Shown here: positions 17,118-25,890 of the stretch, one piece after another
Numbering within the stretch: the stretch's first letter is position 1
Layout: each line of letters starts with the position of its first letter
Assembly (NCBI GenBank): GCA_022827345.1
Contig: JAJDTB010000010.1
Coordinates: 1 to 47,355, forward strand
Direction: 5' to 3'
Origin: Gemmatimonadota bacterium
GTDB taxonomy: Bacteria > Gemmatimonadota > Gemmatimonadetes > Longimicrobiales > Gaopeijiaceae
Length of the DNA stretch: 47,355 nucleotides
The notes under the pieces: model-generated
What the model saw: the letters and a program-made list of their open reading frames with translations, nothing else
Databases searched by the model: none
Told to the model about the DNA's origin: nothing
Made by a program: the position numbers and the translations under genes

Positions 17118-18296
17118 CTAACGCCCGTCCATCCGCCAGAAGACGATGCCGCCGGCCTGCTGGCCCACCTCCACCTCCGCGACCCGCGCGAAGTCGGACA
17201 GGTCGAAGATGTCCACCTTCCCGGGCTCGGCCCCCACGCCCTCGACGGAGACGAAGGCGTAGCGCCCGTCTGGGCTGACCGCGACGCCGTGGGTGACGGT
17301 GGTGGAAGACGGGGTCGTGGCGGCGGATCGCCCCGAGGCGAGATCGATGAACTCCACCCCGGCGCCCTGCTTGAGGGTGGCGACCAGGATCGCGTCGTCG
17401 GGGGTGAGCGCAAGGTTGTAGGGCCCCGCGCCCGTCTCGAAGGTGCGGGTCAGCGACCAGGATGCGCGGTCGATCTCCAGGATGCGGTTGCCGCGGTTGC
17501 AGGCCACGAAGAGCGCAGGACTGCGGCTCGCGGGCACCACCCAGGTGGGCGAGCAGGTGGCGGGCGACGCGGCGGCGGCCATGTGGCCGTCGTGCTCCCC
17601 CGGCGCATCGTCCGGCGCCGCCATCGGCAGCGGCCCCTCGCTGCCCGAGGCCACCGAGAAGCGGCGCGCAACCTGGAAGGTGCGGGTATCGACCTCGACG
17701 ATCTGGTCGTCCATCATGCACGCCGAATACAGAAATCGGCCATCGGCGTCGAGGCGGGCGCCGTGCGGCATGGTGCAGGTCTCGATCTGGTCCACCTCGA
17801 TCATGTCGGGCGTGTAGACCACCGAAATCGTCGACGGGACCATCTCGCCGTGCAGGTTGAAGTTGGCGACGAATGCGTACAGCCCGTCCGGCGTGACGTC
17901 GAGCGTCGCGGGGAAGTAGCCGAGCAGAATCGGGTCGCTCACGAGGGTGTCGGGGCCGGCGTGGAACTTCCACAGCTTGCCGTCGGGCACGCCGTGGCCC
18001 GTGGTCATGAAGAGAAAGCGGCCGTCCGGCGAGATGTTGAGGCCGTGGGGGCCTTCCGTCTCGGTCGCCATCTCCCCCACGACGATGGTGCGGTCCAGAG
18101 CGGCGCCCTCGGGGCCGAAGCGAATGCGGTGCAGGAGGTCCGCCGACTCCGCTCCGACGTAGACGTAGTAGTCCCTGTCGGCCCGCCCCGCCGCGCTGCC
18201 TTGCTGGGCTGCCGACAGGGCCGGACCCATTGCTCCGAGAAGGTGTACAGCCAGGGCCGCCAGGCAGCAGGTTCCAGCGCGCAGAGTCGTTTTCAC
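17118..18296 (-). CDS. Secreted YncE-like beta-propeller protein
   Basis: After a signal peptide (about 1-30, ending ALSAAQQ) the 392-residue protein repeats a seven-bladed propeller pattern of the YncE/PQQ-cytochrome type: GLNISPDGRFLFMT, TLDVTPDGLYAFVANF, HGARLDADGRFLYSAC, LALTPDDAILVATL, GVAVSPDGRYAFVSVEG. Such proteins are periplasmic or extracellular scaffolds of mostly unknown ligand. Several cysteines and His/Met residues occur (CTMPHGA, ACMMDDQ), so metal binding is possible but unproven. It is transcribed alone, divergently from the CNNM gene. Confidence 0.78.
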   Translation of the reverse strand: MKTTLRAGTCCLAALAVHLLGAMGPALSAAQQGSAAGRADRDYYVYVGAESADLLHRIRFGPEGAALDRTIVVGEMATETEGPHGLNISPDGRFLFMTTGHGVPDGKLWKFHAGPDTLVSDPILLGYFPATLDVTPDGLYAFVANFNLHGEMVPSTISVVYTPDMIEVDQIETCTMPHGARLDADGRFLYSACMMDDQIVEVDTRTFQVARRFSVASGSEGPLPMAAPDDAPGEHDGHMAAAASPATCSPTWVVPASRSPALFVACNRGNRILEIDRASWSLTRTFETGAGPYNLALTPDDAILVATLKQGAGVEFIDLASGRSAATTPSSTTVTHGVAVSPDGRYAFVSVEGVGAEPGKVDIFDLSDFARVAEVEVGQQAGGIVFWRMDGR

Positions 18297-18476
18297 AGCC
18301 GCTCTTTCCTTTCACGCGCGGCGATCAGGCCGCCTGCGAAGTTCGTTCGACCCCGGTCGGGCAGGTTGCTCGCGGCGAAGGTTAGGGACACCTTTGCCGT
18401 AGGGGCAAGACCCGGCCCCCGGAGCGGGCAAACACCGGCCTGCCTCTGTCGAAATGCTCAACACGGTCTTCGCCTC

Positions 18477-19712
18477 TTGCTAGTCCAGCTTGTCGCGGTC
18501 GTCAGCACCTCGCTGGCGGTCTCCTTCCTCTGCTCGGTTCTGGAAGCCGTGCTGCTGTCCATCAACCACTCCTACGTCGCCGTCCTGCAGGGGCGCGGCG
18601 ATCGAGCCGGAGACATCCTCGCGCGGATGAAGCGGCAGATCGACGAGCCGATCGCGGCGATACTGACGCTGAACACCATCGCCCACACCGTGGGTGCGAC
18701 CGTCGGCGGGGCGCTGGCGATCATCGTCTTCGGCGGAGGTGTAGCGGTCGGCGTGTTCACTGCCGCCCTGACCGTCGCGGTTCTGGTGCTCTCCGAGATC
18801 ATCCCCAAGACGATCGGCGCCACGTTCTGCAAGCCGCTGGCGCGGCCGACGGCGCACCTGCTGCGCATCATGGTGTTCGTGATGAAGCCGGCGCTCGTGC
18901 CCCTCGGCTACCTCAGCCGCTGGATCAAGCCGAGGCGGGCGCGGCAGGCGACGATCAGCCGCGGCGAGATCGAGGCGCTCACCGAGATCGGTCGCCGGGA
19001 GGGCGCGCTCGACGAAGACGAATTCCGGGTGATGTCCAATGTCATGCAGCTCGACGAAATCGACGTGGGCGAAGTGATGACGCCGAGGATCGACATCGTC
19101 GCCGTGCCCCAGGGAGCCACCGTGCGCGAGGCGATGGACGTCATGCTGGACACCGGCAAGCTGCGTCTCCCCGTGCACGAGGACAGCCTCGACCGGATCG
19201 TCGGGGTGCTGCTCGCGCGGGATCTGTGGCGGGCGGCGCGGGACGGGGAGAGCGGCATCCGCGAGATCACGCGGCCGGTTCCATTCGCTCCCGCCACCAA
19301 GCCGGTCGAGGACCTGATCCGGGAGATGCGGGCGCGCAGCACCAAACTCGCGATCGTGCTGGACGAGTTCGGCGGGACCGCCGGCCTGGTGACCCTGGAG
19401 GACCTGATCGAGGAGATCGTCGGCGAGTTCCGCGACGAGCACGAAAGCGACCTGCCCCGGGACTTCGTCGACACGGGCGGCGGCCGCATCGTCATCTGGG
19501 GGGGCACGCCGGTCAAGGATGTCGAGGACCGGCTGGGGATCGACCTCGGCGAGGACTACGACACGATCGGCGGGTACGTCTTCGGGGCGCTGGACCGGGT
19601 CGGGCGGATCGGGGACTCGGTGGATACCGGGGCCGGCGAGTTCCGCATCGTCAGGGTGCGTCGGCGGCGGATCGAGTACGTCGTCTTCGTTCCGGGGGCG
19701 AAGTCACCGTAG
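18477..19712 (+). CDS. CNNM/CorC-family membrane protein with CBS pair
   Basis: The protein (about 411 residues) has the order typical of the HlyC/CorC (CNNM) family. First is an N-terminal DUF21 transmembrane domain (about 1-150, including LTLNTIAHTVGATVGGALAI and SEIIPKTIGATFCKP). It is followed by a CBS pair (about 195-315: GEVMTPRIDIVAVP, LPVHEDSLDRIVGVL, KLAIVLDEFGGTAGLVTLED). A C-terminal CorC/HlyC transporter-associated domain ends RIEYVVFVPG. These proteins are linked to Mg/Co efflux or divalent-cation homeostasis. The start is uncertain: no in-frame ATG precedes the first helix, so a TTG at 18477 is the best candidate; the frame stays open far upstream but antisense to the propeller gene. 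Confidence 0.85.
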   Translation: MLVQLVAVVSTSLAVSFLCSVLEAVLLSINHSYVAVLQGRGDRAGDILARMKRQIDEPIAAILTLNTIAHTVGATVGGALAIIVFGGGVAVGVFTAALTVAVLVLSEIIPKTIGATFCKPLARPTAHLLRIMVFVMKPALVPLGYLSRWIKPRRARQATISRGEIEALTEIGRREGALDEDEFRVMSNVMQLDEIDVGEVMTPRIDIVAVPQGATVREAMDVMLDTGKLRLPVHEDSLDRIVGVLLARDLWRAARDGESGIREITRPVPFAPATKPVEDLIREMRARSTKLAIVLDEFGGTAGLVTLEDLIEEIVGEFRDEHESDLPRDFVDTGGGRIVIWGGTPVKDVEDRLGIDLGEDYDTIGGYVFGALDRVGRIGDSVDTGAGEFRIVRVRRRRIEYVVFVPGAKSP

Positions 19713-19805
19713 TCCGCGAATCGGGAAAGCGCGGCGATGCACCGACCGCGCGCCAGCGCCCGGCGAACGCGCGGCTGCCGGTCCCGTCCGCGAACGCCGG
19801 TGCCG

Positions 19806-20351
19806 TCAGCCTTCGGAGGGCTCCGGAGCCGCGCCCATCCCGGAGCCGTCGGCCCTGCGCGCGCGCGCGAGCTGTCGCTCCTCCTGCCAGAACGAGATGG
19901 CGAGGAGGACGGCACCGCACGAGATGGCCATGTCGGCGATGTTGAAGATCGGCCAGTGGTAGAAGCCGAGGTCGATCGGTCCGAGGAAGTCGACGACGCC
20001 TCTGTCCCAACGGATCCGGTCGTACAGATTCCCGAGCGCTCCGGAAATCACCAGCGCCAGTGAAACGATCCGCGTGTTGTCATTGTCCAGAGCGCGGATC
20101 AGCAGGACGACCATCAGCCCCAGCGCCAGCAGCGCCACCGGGACGAAGAACCACGCCGGATTGTTGCCGATGGAGATGCCGAACGCGGCCCCCCTGTTGT
20201 AGGCCAGCGTGAGGGGGACGTAGTCACCCATGAAGTAGCCGGTATTGACAACACCCAGCTCCAGCGTGACGTCTGCCCAACGCTTCGTCACGATATCGGC
20301 GATGAGGATAAACGGCAGCAGGATGCCGAGGATGGTCAGCTTTCGCTTCAC
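19806..20351 (-). CDS. lspA: Lipoprotein signal peptidase (signal peptidase II)
   Basis: LspA is the inner-membrane aspartyl protease that removes signal peptides from prolipoproteins. The 181-residue protein has four hydrophobic segments and both catalytic-Asp motifs: ALGNLYDRI...GVVDFLG (Asp121) and FNIADMAIS (Asp140), plus the conserved YNRGAAFG loop. It has a longer charged C-terminal tail than usual. Several lipobox proteins in this window would be its substrates. It lies downstream of the tmRNA gene, separated by a hairpin. Confidence 0.95.
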   Translation of the reverse strand: MKRKLTILGILLPFILIADIVTKRWADVTLELGVVNTGYFMGDYVPLTLAYNRGAAFGISIGNNPAWFFVPVALLALGLMVVLLIRALDNDNTRIVSLALVISGALGNLYDRIRWDRGVVDFLGPIDLGFYHWPIFNIADMAISCGAVLLAISFWQEERQLARARRADGSGMGAAPEPSEG

Positions 20352-20375
20352 TTGGTGCTTCTCCAGGGGGAAGCC

Positions 20376-20400
20376 GCCCGCGGCAACTCGTGCGGCGGGC
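20376..20400 (-). terminator. Hairpin between tmRNA and lspA
   Basis: GCCCGCGGCA (20376-20385) and TGCGGCGGGC (20391-20400) form a ten-base stem with one mismatch and a five-base loop, 17 bases beyond the tmRNA 3' end on the minus strand. It probably ends tmRNA transcription. It is followed by GGCTTCCCCC and not by a T-run. Confidence 0.5.
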
Positions 20401-20416
20401 AGCCGCTATGGGATAG

Positions 20417-20770
20417 TGGAGGCGGCGGGAGTCGAACCCGCGTCCGCGAATGGGTCCTTCAAGACGTCTACGTGCGTAGATCACCGCGGGGGTTCACTAC
20501 CGGGCGGAGCGGCGAACAATCCGTCCCGGGCTAGCCACCTGAAGTCTCGTCCGTCGGTCCGGTGGCCCAGACCGTCGAACCAGCCCGACTCATCGACGCT
20601 TCTCCGGTTCGCCTCGGGCGGGCAGACCGGGAAGCGGGCTGCTTATGTGTTAAGCGGCCAGGGCCAAGTCAGTGTTGGCACTTGTGGTGTTTCCGAGGTT
20701 TTTTGCGAGGTCCCCGGACCTCGGCACGCAGCCTCGAGTTCACCAGACACGTCGAAGCCGTATCGCCCCC
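20417..20770 (-). ncRNA. ssrA: Transfer-messenger RNA (tmRNA)
   Basis: The one-piece tmRNA gene rescues stalled ribosomes. Its 5' end GGGGGCGATACGGCTTCGAC pairs with the 3' end, GCGGGTTCGACTCCCGCCGCC then TCCA, giving a seven-base acceptor stem with the G3-U pair needed by alanyl-tRNA synthetase and a normal T-arm (GGTTCGACTCC). The reading frame at 20679-20650 encodes the tag ANTDLALAA followed by TAA. The genomic base triplet after the discriminator A is CTA, so the CCA end must be added after transcription. Length is about 354 nt. It lies 11 bases downstream of dusB. Confidence 0.97.
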
Positions 20771-20781
20771 ATGAGTTTCAA

Positions 20782-21849
20782 TCAGCGGTCGGCGCCCGCG
20801 AATTCCAACCGGTCACGCACCGCGCCGACGCTATCGTAACGATAAAGCTCGCCTGGGCCGGTGAAAACCCCCTGCCGCCGCAGATAGTCCTCCAGCACTG
20901 CCCGCACCTCGCCGGCATCCTCGATCCGGAAGAGCGTCTGGCGCAGGCTGCGCCCGCCGGGAATCCCCTTCGTGTACCATGCCAGGTGCTTCCGGAATTC
21001 GCGCACGGCCTTGTCCGGGTTGTCCTCGTAGGCCGCCGCGTTGTCGGCGTGCCGCATGCAGATGGAGAAGCGGGTCGCGATATCGGGTTCGCCGGGAACG
21101 GGATCCCCGTTCAGCGCCGCGCGCGACTGGCGGAAGAGCCACGGGGCGCCGTGCGACCCCCGCGCGATCATGATCCCGCGGCAGCCCGTCTCGTCCCTCA
21201 TGCGGCGCGCGTCCTCGCCGCTGCGCACGTCGCCGTTGCCGATCACGGGGACCTCGAGTGCAGCCCTGAGCGCGCTGATCTCCTCCCAGCGCGCACTACC
21301 CGAATACATGTCGGCCCGGGTACGGGGGTGAAGGGTGACCATGCGGGCGCCGGCCTCCTCGCAAACCCGGCCGATCGCCACGGGGTCGCGGGTGGCTTCG
21401 TCGAACCCTGAGCGGATCTTCGAGGTGACGGGCAGGGCGGTGGCGCCCGCCACGGCCTCGACGATCCGCCCCACGAGGTCCAGGTCGCGGAGGCAGCCCG
21501 AGCCCCCGTTGCGCTTCACGACCTTCTTGACCGGGCATCCGAAGTTGATGTCGACGAAGTCGGGGGCGTAGGTCTCCGTCACGAGAGCCGCCGCTTCCGC
21601 CATGCACGCGGGGTCGGCGCCGAAGATCTGTACGCCGATCGGCCGCTCGTCGTCGTCGAAGCGGAGGTAGCGGGCGGTGCGTTCGTTGTGGCGCACGATG
21701 CCCTCGGCGCTCACGAATTCGGTCAGTACGACGTCGGCGCCGAACTCCCTGCAAAGTCTGCGAAAGGGAGCCTCCGAAACCCCGGCCTGGGGGGCCAGGA
21801 ACAGGGGCGTTGCGGGGTTTCCCGGTATCTCGAAGGGCAGCGCGTTCAT
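20782..21849 (-). CDS. dusB: tRNA-dihydrouridine synthase, DusB type
   Basis: Dus enzymes are FMN-dependent and reduce uridines in the tRNA D-loop. The 355-residue protein has the TIM-barrel N-terminus (PLFLAPQAGVSEAPFR), the catalytic-cysteine motif INFGCPVKKVVKRNGGSG (Cys105), FMN-phosphate segments VTSKIRSGFD, TLHPRTRADMYSGSA and VIGNGDVRSGEDA, and a helical C-terminal domain. The KK after GCP and the RT-x-x-DMYSG motif fit the DusB branch. The gene is divergent from an EIIA gene and is followed closely by tmRNA. Confidence 0.93.
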   Translation of the reverse strand: MNALPFEIPGNPATPLFLAPQAGVSEAPFRRLCREFGADVVLTEFVSAEGIVRHNERTARYLRFDDDERPIGVQIFGADPACMAEAAALVTETYAPDFVDINFGCPVKKVVKRNGGSGCLRDLDLVGRIVEAVAGATALPVTSKIRSGFDEATRDPVAIGRVCEEAGARMVTLHPRTRADMYSGSARWEEISALRAALEVPVIGNGDVRSGEDARRMRDETGCRGIMIARGSHGAPWLFRQSRAALNGDPVPGEPDIATRFSICMRHADNAAAYEDNPDKAVREFRKHLAWYTKGIPGGRSLRQTLFRIEDAGEVRAVLEDYLRRQGVFTGPGELYRYDSVGAVRDRLEFAGADR

Positions 21850-21960
21850 GTCTTCAAGCTAATCGTGCGCGCCCGCGGGGGTAGCCCGCCGGCGGCGTCC
21901 CGGTGTACCTTCGCCTCCGCACGTTGACCGTCCATCCCGCCTACGGAGTTTCGGCCCGCC

Positions 21961-22413
21961 ATGCAGCTTCGGGACTATCTGAGTCCGGAGAGGATCGACC
22001 TCGATCTGGCCGGCGACAGCAAGGAGGAGATCCTGCGTGCGCTGCTCGCGCTGCTGGACCTCGACCGGCGGTCCCTCGACACCCTGCTGCGAACGCTGAG
22101 GCGACGAGAAAACCTGGGTTCCACGGGGATCGGCAAACGCATCGCCATCCCGCATTGCCGCTCCCTGGTCGTGAATCATCTCCACCTGGCCTACGGCCGC
22201 AGGCCCGGGGGCGTGGATTTCCAGGCCATCGACGGGCGCCCGGTGAGCCACTTCTTCCTGATCGTCGCCCCTCCGCTGGAGGTGTCGGGACAGTACCTGC
22301 CGGTGCTGGGCAAGGTGGCGCAGTTCGCCAGGGATCCCGAGGTCCCGGCCAGGCTCGACGCCATCGCGACCCCGGAGGAGATGCTGAGCCTGCTCGACGC
22401 GAAGGGGATCTGA
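21961..22413 (+). CDS. PTS EIIA domain protein, fructose/nitrogen type
   Basis: The 150-residue single-domain EIIA has the active-site motif GIGKRIAIPHCRS with phospho-accepting His65, and the surrounding TGIG pattern of the EIIA(Fru)/EIIA(Ntr) family. It would receive phosphate from HPr; in the Ntr branch these proteins regulate potassium, nitrogen or envelope functions and do not transport sugar. No EIIB or EIIC gene lies nearby. The EI, HPr and HPr kinase genes are about 8 kb to the right. The gene stands alone on the plus strand; the start is placed at the ATG 14 bases after GGAG. Confidence 0.88.
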   Translation: MQLRDYLSPERIDLDLAGDSKEEILRALLALLDLDRRSLDTLLRTLRRRENLGSTGIGKRIAIPHCRSLVVNHLHLAYGRRPGGVDFQAIDGRPVSHFFLIVAPPLEVSGQYLPVLGKVAQFARDPEVPARLDAIATPEEMLSLLDAKGI

Positions 22414-22462
22414 CGGCCGGTTCGCGGGAGCGGTTCCGCAGGCGGCGGGCAACGGATCGAAG

Positions 22463-22912
22463 CTACTTCGTGACGAACATCTTTCGCATGGCCGTCTGGC
22501 CATTCACCAGCATCTGGACGAAGTACACCCCCGACGCGACCTGGTTGCCGTTTCGGTCGCGCCCGTCCCAGTACGCCTCGTAGCGCCCGGGAGAGGTGTA
22601 TTCGAGTTGCAGCATCGGCAGTCCCTCTCCGCCCATGAATCCCATTGCCACCGGCGCGGCGACATACTGCTGTAGGATATTGAAGATGCGGATGGAGACG
22701 ACAACCGGCTCCCCGGCATCGAACAGCCGCTCCGACAGTTCGAAGGGGATGCGCGTTTCGGGATTGAAGGGGTTGGGGTAGTTCTGTCCCAGCGTGAACC
22801 CCATGTCCCCGTTGCCGTCCCGATCGTCGTCGGGCAGAGGAGGCCCCTGGGCGACGCCCGACTCGGCCCAGCCGAAGACAAGGAGGGCCGCAATCAGTGG
22901 CAGGAGCCTCAT
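22463..22912 (-). CDS. Small secreted FlgD-like/sorting-domain protein
   Basis: The 149-residue protein has a signal peptide (about 1-22, ending GVAQ) and a single FlgD Ig-like domain. That domain shows the motif LGQNYPNPFNPETRIPFEL, then VSIRIFNILQQYV, a Trp-Asp-Gly-Arg turn (YWDGRDRNGNQVASGVYF) and a basic C-terminal strand AMRKMFVTK. In Bacteroidetes and related phyla such domains usually sit at the C-terminus of large secreted proteins as sorting signals; here the domain is almost the whole protein. The ATG at 22912 gives the best signal peptide. It lies behind a strong promoter with a leader of about 130 bases. Confidence 0.82.
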   Translation of the reverse strand: MRLLPLIAALLVFGWAESGVAQGPPLPDDDRDGNGDMGFTLGQNYPNPFNPETRIPFELSERLFDAGEPVVVSIRIFNILQQYVAAPVAMGFMGGEGLPMLQLEYTSPGRYEAYWDGRDRNGNQVASGVYFVQMLVNGQTAMRKMFVTK

Positions 22913-23049
22913 GGAATGCCGTGCCTGCAGATCAGTAGCGTTGTTACGAGTGTCCCTCCACGGCCCAGGGAATTCGGATGGCTTCTCGCAACCCCTGGCG
23001 CGGCGGCCCTGCCAGCTGCAGGCGCTTCGCCACGGGCTGACTATCGGCA

Positions 23050-23079
23050 ATTGTACTCCCAATGGACTGCCCAAGTCAA
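23050..23079 (-). promoter_or_regulatory. Near-consensus sigma-70 promoter for the FlgD-like gene
   Basis: On the minus strand TTGACT (23079-23074) is followed after 18 bases by TACAAT (23055-23050), each one base from consensus. An A/T-rich GGAATTTTC lies directly upstream like an UP element. Transcription would start near 23043. This is the best promoter match I see in the window. The rest of the 250-base gap to selB holds no gene. Confidence 0.7.
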
Positions 23080-23162
23080 GAAAATTCCGATCGATACGGT
23101 GCACGTGGCAATTGGACACGCGCGGCGGGCCGCCCGGTTGCCTCCAACGCCTCCGGACCGTC

Positions 23163-25058
23163 TCAGGGAGCGGCGGCGGCCACCTGGCGGCCGGCTTCGG
23201 TGCGGTGGGTCACGCCGACCGAGTCGAAGTGGGCGAGCACCGGGATGAGGTGCTTGCGGGTCACCGGGAGCACCTCGCGGAAATCGGCGGGTCCAAGGCC
23301 GGACTGGCCCGCGAAGTGCTCGACGACACTGGATGCGGCGCTGGCCAGGGCACCGGCATCAACCCAGAAGGCGTCGCCCAGCCGATGGATCCGGCCCTGC
23401 GCCCTGAGGAAGCCGAGGATGGCTTCGAGGCGCGGGCCGGCACCGGACAACCGCATCCTGAGTTCGTCCGTCGTGGGTCCCTGGAGTTGGGCCGCCGCAA
23501 GGGCCTCCATGATGCGGCCGGCGATCTTCTCGTCGTCGGGCGACAGGGCGGCCTCGAAGTCCGGAAGGCGGGCCACTTTTCCTTCGATCACAAGTCGCCC
23601 GGCGGCCGCCAGCCGCCCCGCGAGACCGTCGGCGAGCCTGGGGTGGCACCGCGCGGGGAGGGAGGCGCGCAGCAGGTCCAGCCGGGCCCCCGCCTCGAGG
23701 GAATGGGTTTCGTGGTGGTGCCTCACCGCCGCGAGGATGCGTGCCTCGCCGTCGGCGACGATGTCGGGATCGAAGAGATGGCCGTCGATGAGCGGCAGGT
23801 CGCGGGGGAGGTTCGCCGCCGTTGCGGTCCAGCCGGCCAGGACGCCGAGGGCGCTGGCGTCCAGTCCCTGCCGTGCGGCGAGGGCGGCGGCGCCACGGAC
23901 GGCGGCCTCACCGCCCCGCGACAGGGCCTTCAGGGCGCTGGTCTCAGCGCGTGAAATGCGCTTCCGCTTCGGGGGCGCCGGTTCCAGGACGACGCCGCCG
24001 GCGATCGTGGTGACGGGCGAATAGGAGCGGACCACGAAGCGGTCGCCGGAGCGCGCGACGACGGGGCCTTCGAGCCGCAGCTGCGCGAGGGCCGGCTCGC
24101 CCGGGAGGACCTCGTCGGCGGCGAAGAGGGCGACCCGGGCCATGCGCTCGACGGTTCCGAGGTGTACCCTGACGCGCTGTCCCGCAACAAGTCGCCATCC
24201 GCTGTCGTGCAGGGCGTCCAGCTCGACGGTGAGCATCATCGAGGGGGACCAGCTCGAATGGGTGACCAGGACATCGCCGCGCGCGATCATCCCGCGGCGC
24301 ACGGCCGCCCCGGTGAGGGCCAGGGCCGTCCTCTGGCCTGCCTCGGCGCGGTCGACCTGCGCTCCATGGACCTGAACGGCCCGTACGCGCGCCTCGCCCC
24401 CGCCGGGCAGGATCCGCACGGTGTCTCCCCTGGACAACGCTCCCGACCAGAGGGTCCCGGTCACCACCGTCCCCGCGCCCTCCACCGCGAATACGCGATC
24501 CACCGGGAGGCGGAACAGGTCGTCCACCGCCCTCTCCCTGGCCGCCGAGCCGCACCGCACCAGCGCCCGCGACAGCTCCGTCAGGCTGACCGGATCCTCC
24601 ACCGAAACCGGCACGATCTCCGAGTGCTCATAGGGAGTGCCGTCGAGGAGGTCCTGAGCGTCTTCGGTAACCAGTTCGAGCCACTCTTCGTCCACCAGGT
24701 CGGTCTTGGTGAGCGCGACCACCATTCCGCCGACCCCGAGCAGCCTCACGATCGCCATGTGTTCGCGGGTCTGGGGCATCACGCCCTCGTCGGCCGCGAC
24801 CACCAGCAGCACCAGATCCATCCCCGTCGCCCCCGCCACCATCGTGCGGACGAATCCCTCGTGCCCGGGCACGTCCACGATCCCGAAGGAACAGCCTTCC
24901 GCGGGGGAGTACGACGCGAAGCCCAGCTCGATCGTGATGCCGCGCTTCTTCTCTTCGGCCAGGCGGTCGGTGTCCACGCCGCTCAGGGCGCGCACGAGCG
25001 AAGTCTTGCCGTGATCGATGTGGCCGGCCGTCCCCAGGATCAGGCTAGCGGGCGGCAT
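23163..25058 (-). CDS. selB: Selenocysteine-specific elongation factor SelB
   Basis: SelB delivers selenocysteinyl-tRNA to in-frame UGA codons next to a SECIS element. The 631-residue protein has an EF-Tu-like G domain: GHIDHGKTS (12-20), [19 protein letters not shown] (62-70) and TKTD (117-120). Domains II and III follow, then a C-terminal winged-helix region (about 380-631; ends [19 protein letters not shown]) that binds the SECIS RNA. The ATG at 25058 gives the standard N-terminus [16 protein letters not shown]; upstream codons in the frame are Arg/Pro-rich and unrelated. No selA, selD or tRNA-Sec is visible in the window. The gene follows recO on the same strand, 44 bases away. Confidence 0.95.
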   Translation of the reverse strand: MPPASLILGTAGHIDHGKTSLVRALSGVDTDRLAEEKKRGITIELGFASYSPAEGCSFGIVDVPGHEGFVRTMVAGATGMDLVLLVVAADEGVMPQTREHMAIVRLLGVGGMVVALTKTDLVDEEWLELVTEDAQDLLDGTPYEHSEIVPVSVEDPVSLTELSRALVRCGSAARERAVDDLFRLPVDRVFAVEGAGTVVTGTLWSGALSRGDTVRILPGGGEARVRAVQVHGAQVDRAEAGQRTALALTGAAVRRGMIARGDVLVTHSSWSPSMMLTVELDALHDSGWRLVAGQRVRVHLGTVERMARVALFAADEVLPGEPALAQLRLEGPVVARSGDRFVVRSYSPVTTIAGGVVLEPAPPKRKRISRAETSALKALSRGGEAAVRGAAALAARQGLDASALGVLAGWTATAANLPRDLPLIDGHLFDPDIVADGEARILAAVRHHHETHSLEAGARLDLLRASLPARCHPRLADGLAGRLAAAGRLVIEGKVARLPDFEAALSPDDEKIAGRIMEALAAAQLQGPTTDELRMRLSGAGPRLEAILGFLRAQGRIHRLGDAFWVDAGALASAASSVVEHFAGQSGLGPADFREVLPVTRKHLIPVLAHFDSVGVTHRTEAGRQVAAAAP

Positions 25059-25102
25059 GGCCTTGCTTTCCCGCGGCGGCGCGGCGCGGTGGGGAAACGG
25101 GA

Positions 25103-25873
25103 TCAGGTGTGGGCGGGCGCATCGCGGTCGGGGAGGCTTGCGGGCTCGAGGAAGCGAAACGATTCGAGGCGGTGTCCGCCGAGCATGTGAAAGGTGGTGA
25201 AGTCGTCCAGCAGGGAAAGGTGGGCGCGGAGGCCGCGCAGCTCCGGGGGCACTTCGCCGTGCAGAAATGCGGTCAGGTGAGTCCGGGCTACCGGGCCGAT
25301 GCGGCGTGCCCCCTCCGCCGCCGGGCAGCCGGGCCCGCGAATCGCTCCCGCCTCCAGATCGAAGCGCCCCATGTCCTCGTCCTCCAACAGCGCACCGCAA
25401 GCGGTGCACACCTCCAGTTCGGGACCGAATCCCAGCAGCTGCACGATGCTCCAGCACAAGGCCAGCACTTCTCCGACCACTCCTTCGGGGCCGGTCGCCT
25501 CCAGCCGCCCGAGGCCGCCGGAGAGAGCCTCGAAGAGTTCGGGGTGCGGCTCCTGCTGGGCGTGACGCAACACCAGTTCGGCCGCCACCGAAGCGCCCGC
25601 CAGACGCCGGAAGTCCCGGGCGAGTCCCAGGTGGGCATTCGTCGGCGTGAATTCGTGCAGCGACTGGAGTTCGCGGCTGTCGCGAAAGGTGATGACCGCC
25701 ACGCCTTCACCGAAGGACGCGGTCCCGCCCCGCCCCCTGGACGCGCCCTTCCGTACGCCTCGCGCCATCGCACCCACAAGGCCGATGTCGCGGGTGTAGA
25801 AGCGCAGCACCCGGCTGGTCTCCGAATAGGGATGCGAGCGAAGCAGGATCGCCGGAGTCGTCAGGATCGGCAT
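25103..25873 (-). CDS. recO: DNA repair protein RecO
   Basis: RecO loads RecA onto gapped DNA with RecR/RecF. The 256-residue protein has the OB-fold N-terminus (TPAILLRSHPYSETSRVLRFYT...GLVGAMARGVRK, given here as two short motifs) and the conserved helix LELFEAL-like segment. A zinc-binding loop region has VCTACG (Cys156, Cys159) and PGCPAAEG (Cys183). The usual fourth cysteine is missing, since CPAAEG stands where CxxC is common. It starts just after the membrane-anchored gene and precedes selB. Confidence 0.9.
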   Translation of the reverse strand: MPILTTPAILLRSHPYSETSRVLRFYTRDIGLVGAMARGVRKGASRGRGGTASFGEGVAVITFRDSRELQSLHEFTPTNAHLGLARDFRRLAGASVAAELVLRHAQQEPHPELFEALSGGLGRLEATGPEGVVGEVLALCWSIVQLLGFGPELEVCTACGALLEDEDMGRFDLEAGAIRGPGCPAAEGARRIGPVARTHLTAFLHGEVPPELRGLRAHLSLLDDFTTFHMLGGHRLESFRFLEPASLPDRDAPAHT

Positions 25874-25890
25874 CGGGCTGAACGTGGATT

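Noticed and set aside
17289-18476. Long upstream extension of the CNNM reading frame
   Set aside because: It runs antisense through the propeller gene and adds no membrane or domain feature; the first helix starts near 18477.
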